Assembly (NCBI GenBank): GCA_048499435.1
Contig: JASNZW010000007.1
Location: forward strand, 155,113 to 219,112
Origin: DAOTWC01 sp048499435
Lineage (GTDB): Bacteria > Chloroflexota > Anaerolineae > Aggregatilineales > Phototrophicaceae
Length of the DNA stretch: 64,000 nucleotides
Direction: 5' to 3'
Shown here: piece by piece, positions 60,905 to 64,000 of the stretch
Layout: each line of letters begins with the position of its first letter
Position numbering within the stretch: position 1 is the stretch's first letter
Translations under genes and position numbers: made by a program
The notes under the pieces: generated by a model
Seen by the model: the letters and a program-made list of their open reading frames with translations, nothing else
What the model was told of the DNA's origin: nothing
The model's database searches: none

Positions 60905-62140
60905 ATGACGCGCATTGTTGACCCTGCATCGGGCGCGGGCCAGACCACGCGCTGGGTAATGGTCGCTGTGTTATTTGTGGCGCTGCTGCTGGCGCTGTGG
61001 GCCATCAGCGGCATTCTGCTGCTGGCGCTGACCGCAATAGTGCTGGTGGTGCTCATCACAACGCCGGTGCGCTTTCTTATGCGGCGGGGCGTTGGGCGCG
61101 GCCTGGCTTTGGCGCTGTCGCTGACGGCGTTTCTGGTTTTCGTGCTGGTGGTGGTGCTGGCGATTGTGCCGCTGCTGTCGCGTCAGTTTATGACGCTGAC
61201 TGATCGCGTTCAGCAGGGGGTTATCGAGATTGTGGACAGTTGGGCCTTTCTGGACCCGCAGCCGGATAAGGTGTTTCTGGGGTGGTCAATTCCGGTCCCG
61301 ATCGAGCCGCCGCACGAGCCGGTTGCGGAGGTGCTGCGCCTGCTGCGCGACAGCTTCCAGCTTGACGCTGAGCTGATTCAGCAGGTGGGCACGCAGCTTA
61401 TAAACGCGCTGCAGCAGCTCAGCGTGTCGGTTGTGCCGGTAGTGAGCGGCGTTGCCTCCACGTTCCTTAACATCCTCATCGTGTTTTTCCTGAGCATCTA
61501 TTTCATGACGAACCCGCGCGGGTATGAGGACGGCGTTATACGGCTGCTGCCGATGTTTTATCGCCGGCGCGGGCGCGAAATCATAGACCGGCTGGACCTG
61601 GCGCTGCGCGGCTGGCTGGAATCGACCCTGCTGGCGATGGTGTTCGTCGGCGTCGCCACGTGGATCGGGCTGGGCCTGCTGGGGCTGCCGGAGGCGGCGG
61701 CGCTGGGGGTCGTGGCGGGCCTGCTGGCCTTTGTGCCGACCTTCGGCACGCTGGTGGCGGCGGTGCTGGCGGTCGCGGTTGGCATCATTCAGGAACCGCA
61801 GAACGTCGGCCTTATCATCCTGGTGACATACTTCATCTCGCTGGTGCAGAGCCAGGTTATCAGCCCGCTGTTGGTGGCTGGGCGCATTAACCTGCCGCCG
61901 GCGCTGGTGCTGCTGGCGCAGATCATCTTTGGGCTGCTGTTCGGGTTTCTGGGCCTGCTGCTGGCGGTTCCGCTGGCGGCTATTCTGATGGTCGGGGTGC
62001 AGGAAGTTTACATCAAGGACATTCTGGGCGATTCAGCGGCGTCCGCGCCAGACCCAGCGCCGGCAGGGGTACAGCCGCTGGCGCGCCTGGCCGATGCGCA
62101 CCCCGGCGATGACGGCCTGATAACCACAGACCGCGCCTGA
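60905..62140 (+). CDS. AI-2E family transporter
   Basis: This 411-residue polytopic protein of the AI-2E (PerM/TqsA) family has about eight helices. The conserved C-terminal half has PEAAALGVVAGLLAFVPTFG, VTYFISLVQSQVISPLLVAG and LLFGFLGLLLAVPLAAILMV. Members export small solutes or ions, and the autoinducer role is proven for few. It lies nine bases after the AmaP-like gene and converges with the glycosyltransferase gene, with only five bases between their stops. Confidence 0.93.
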   Translation: MTRIVDPASGAGQTTRWVMVAVLFVALLLALWAISGILLLALTAIVLVVLITTPVRFLMRRGVGRGLALALSLTAFLVFVLVVVLAIVPLLSRQFMTLTDRVQQGVIEIVDSWAFLDPQPDKVFLGWSIPVPIEPPHEPVAEVLRLLRDSFQLDAELIQQVGTQLINALQQLSVSVVPVVSGVASTFLNILIVFFLSIYFMTNPRGYEDGVIRLLPMFYRRRGREIIDRLDLALRGWLESTLLAMVFVGVATWIGLGLLGLPEAAALGVVAGLLAFVPTFGTLVAAVLAVAVGIIQEPQNVGLIILVTYFISLVQSQVISPLLVAGRINLPPALVLLAQIIFGLLFGFLGLLLAVPLAAILMVGVQEVYIKDILGDSAASAPDPAPAGVQPLARLADAHPGDDGLITTDRA

Positions 62141-62145
62141 GCGCG

Positions 62146-63702
62146 TCAGCGGTTGAGGCGCACAACCATCAGCAGCGCGAAATCGCTCATAACGATCTGT
62201 TCGACGCTGCCGCAGGGCGCTGCCCAGGCGCGCAGCAGCGCTTCGACCTGCTCTGGCGGATGCGTTCGCAGCAGCGCGGAATACATCAGGGTAAACGCCG
62301 CGTAGTCATACCCTGGGGGATAGGTGATGTCGGCACAGGTGTACTGCTCAAACACCGAGTCGCCGCCAAACATCCGCACCGGCGCAGCTGCGCCCAGAAT
62401 ATATGAGAGATAGCCAACATCCTGCCCGTGCACGAGCGTCCTGGGTGGGATCAGAGTGGGAAGCTGCGCGATAACCGGGTCGGTATGCCAGATGGGCGCA
62501 TTGTAATCAAGGCCCGTGGCCGCTGTTTGCAGCGCGGCCACCCCGCTGAGCGCGTAAAGCGCCAGCAGGCCGGCGGCGACAGCGCGAGGAAACCGGATCA
62601 CCCGCAGAATGTGAACGCCAAGCAGCAGAATCAGCGGGTAGATAACGACAAAATGGCGCAGATCGCGAGCTGTGACCGGGTCTGACCGGACTGCCAGATA
62701 CCAGAACGCGCCCAGATAGATCAGCACGGTCAGCAGCAGCAGCGCGTGCCGGCTGTCGAAAGCGGCGCGCAGCGCCCGTCGCCGCCGCCAACCGACGGCT
62801 GTCACCAGCGCCAGCAGCAGCCCGGCAGCCGCGAAGCCCCACCAGTTGGATCGCAGACCGACCAGCCTGAAGGGATAATTGAAGGCGTGCAGCAGTTCGA
62901 CGGCCATATTGCGCAGGCTGTCAGGGATGTCTTCAAGCGACAGGGCATGACCGGTGGATTGGACGCCGGTGAAGCTCCCGGTCTGCTGCCACAGGTAGAC
63001 CATGTACAGAAGAAGGGGGGCCAGCGCCAGCAGCAGCAGCAAAGCGGGCCACCAGCGAGCGGGATGCCGCACGGTGCGCGCCCAGGCGACAAGATAGATA
63101 AAGCCCAGGATGCAGAAGGCCGCGCCGATGTAGCGCGTCAGGCACAGCAGCGCCGCCACCACCGCCGCCCCAACGCCCCACGCCAGCGATACGGATTCAT
63201 CGCCGGGCCGGTAGCGGAGCAGGATCAACAGCAGGCTGAGCGCCAGGGGGATAAACAGGGCCTCGGAGTAGATGGCGGAAAAGACGGTGGCCGTTGTGCT
63301 GGGGATGGCGATAAAGAGAAGCGCGGGAACCATTGCCAGCCAGCGCTGCCCGTCCAGCACTTTGACGCTAAGGGCGTAAACCAGGCCAACAGTGATTGCC
63401 AGCAGCGCGACGCTGGTCAGGCGCCCCCAGGCCAGGCCATCGGCGCCGGGGGCGAGCAGCAGCGGATAGAGAGGCGGCCATTGGTTAATCCACATCGCGG
63501 TCTGTGGGTCCTGATAGCTGGTAATAGGCGCGCTCAACCCGGAGCCGTCGCGAACGCTCCGCGCGTAAACCAGATACCAGGCCGAATCCATATAGTAATT
63601 GGCACCGCTGCTGGTGATCACGACGCCAACCAACAGCGCTAACACGATGAGTATCGTGAACGGCAGCAGATAAGGTCTGTAATGGTGCGCGAGCTGGGTC
63701 AT
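62146..63702 (-). CDS. GT-C type glycosyltransferase (ArnT/PMT-like)
   Basis: This 518-residue membrane protein has about eleven hydrophobic segments. The first extracytoplasmic loop has an acidic motif, YYMDSAWYLVYARSVRDGSG, as in GT-C enzymes that use polyprenyl-phosphate sugars. PPLYPLLLAPGADGLAWGRL is also typical. A C-terminal outside domain of about 120 residues follows. Start is the ATG at 63702 (MTQLAHHYRP). Donor and acceptor are unknown. Confidence 0.82.
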   Translation of the reverse strand: MTQLAHHYRPYLLPFTILIVLALLVGVVITSSGANYYMDSAWYLVYARSVRDGSGLSAPITSYQDPQTAMWINQWPPLYPLLLAPGADGLAWGRLTSVALLAITVGLVYALSVKVLDGQRWLAMVPALLFIAIPSTTATVFSAIYSEALFIPLALSLLLILLRYRPGDESVSLAWGVGAAVVAALLCLTRYIGAAFCILGFIYLVAWARTVRHPARWWPALLLLLALAPLLLYMVYLWQQTGSFTGVQSTGHALSLEDIPDSLRNMAVELLHAFNYPFRLVGLRSNWWGFAAAGLLLALVTAVGWRRRRALRAAFDSRHALLLLTVLIYLGAFWYLAVRSDPVTARDLRHFVVIYPLILLLGVHILRVIRFPRAVAAGLLALYALSGVAALQTAATGLDYNAPIWHTDPVIAQLPTLIPPRTLVHGQDVGYLSYILGAAAPVRMFGGDSVFEQYTCADITYPPGYDYAAFTLMYSALLRTHPPEQVEALLRAWAAPCGSVEQIVMSDFALLMVVRLNR

Positions 63703-64000
63703 GGGCGTGATTGTAGATGAAGCCGGCCAGGTCGTCCAGCGAAAGCCTGCTGACCAGCGCGACGCCAGAATCGGCCTTGACACCGGAAGGCGGGCGTGTA
63801 TACTTCGCAGCGCTCACGGGATGGCACATCAATATGAGAAGCCTGATCGGCTGGCCGGGTGAAAAAAGCCGGGCCAGAAGCGTCTGTCTGCGCAGCTTAT
63901 GCATATCCCAAATATCCCAAGCGAGTTTGGGTGCTGGCTGAAAAGAGGATTGACAGGGCGGGCGTAGGTTTGATAACCTAAACAATACCCCCTGCGGGGT
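63703..64000. other. Right-edge region without a complete gene
   Basis: I see no supported gene here. A possible rightward promoter is TTGACA at 63950-63955 with GATAAC 16 bases later. The window ends in ACCCC-CTG-CGGGGT, a short hairpin whose continuation is not visible. Short frames on both strands are most likely chance. Confidence 0.4.

Noticed and set aside
63717..63941. 74-codon plus-strand frame at the right edge
   Set aside because: It has no ribosome site or family features and lies upstream of the divergent glycosyltransferase.

Overview
The window is bacterial, gene-dense and GC-rich. It looks like a chromosome fragment of a Chloroflexota (Anaerolineae-like) bacterium. That placement is an inference from gene content: LacI-controlled sugar ABC operons without their own ATPase, GH172/DUF2961 proteins, an AmaP/Asp23-like protein, a K+-independent type H+-pyrophosphatase, a 2-oxoglutarate dehydrogenase E1-E2 pair and a compact primary sigma factor. 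No rRNA or tRNA gene was recognised.

Layout. (1) 1-443: a small type I/III-like CRISPR array of five repeats with no cas genes in view. (2) 845-7554: a minus-strand carbohydrate operon (LacI regulator, binding protein, two permeases, GH172 protein, M24 peptidase). (3) 7884-24297: a defence island read left to right. It holds a giant DUF1998 helicase with a C-terminal Vsr-like domain (DruE/DrmAB-like), an SNF2 helicase (DrmD-like), a very large Eco57I/PglX-type adenine methyltransferase, a DUF433/DUF5615 toxin-antitoxin pair and an Mrr_N-NERD-UvrD nuclease-helicase. The methyltransferase gene is riddled with GC-rich palindromic repeats that stay in frame. Two of these carry whole DUF559 nuclease domains, one before methyltransferase motif I and one just before the NPPW motif. 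The last repeat block has lost 2 nt and throws the C-terminal tail out of frame. (4) 24573-29949: sucA-sucB and an ADP-ribosylglycohydrolase. (5) 29989-35646: a second LacI/ABC/GH172 locus, a paralogous version of region 2. (6) 35790-44048: sigA, a DnaB-like ATPase, a TIR-FHA protein, a J-domain protein, lipA and hppA. (7) 44122-54980: a TolB-like propeller and its unknown partner, a response regulator, TPR and membrane proteins, then mtaB, yqeY, a 7TM-HD phosphodiesterase, ybeY and dgkA. (8) 55035-63702: a GH18-like membrane-anchored protein, an M20 dipeptidase, an LLM oxidoreductase, a GAF-PP2C phosphatase, an AmaP-like protein, an AI-2E family permease and a GT-C glycosyltransferase.

How the parts work together. 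Each sugar locus should import an oligosaccharide and cleave it in the cytosol with a GH172 enzyme. Similar operator-like palindromes near both LacI genes suggest overlapping control. The defence operon pairs two helicases with a methyltransferase, a mix of Druantia and DISARM parts, with nuclease domains both at the helicase C-terminus and inside the methyltransferase. LipA would lipoylate the E2 of the 2-oxoglutarate dehydrogenase. The most unusual feature is the DUF559-bearing palindromic element family. It occurs only inside the defence genes here and behaves like in-frame, protein-tolerated mobile DNA.
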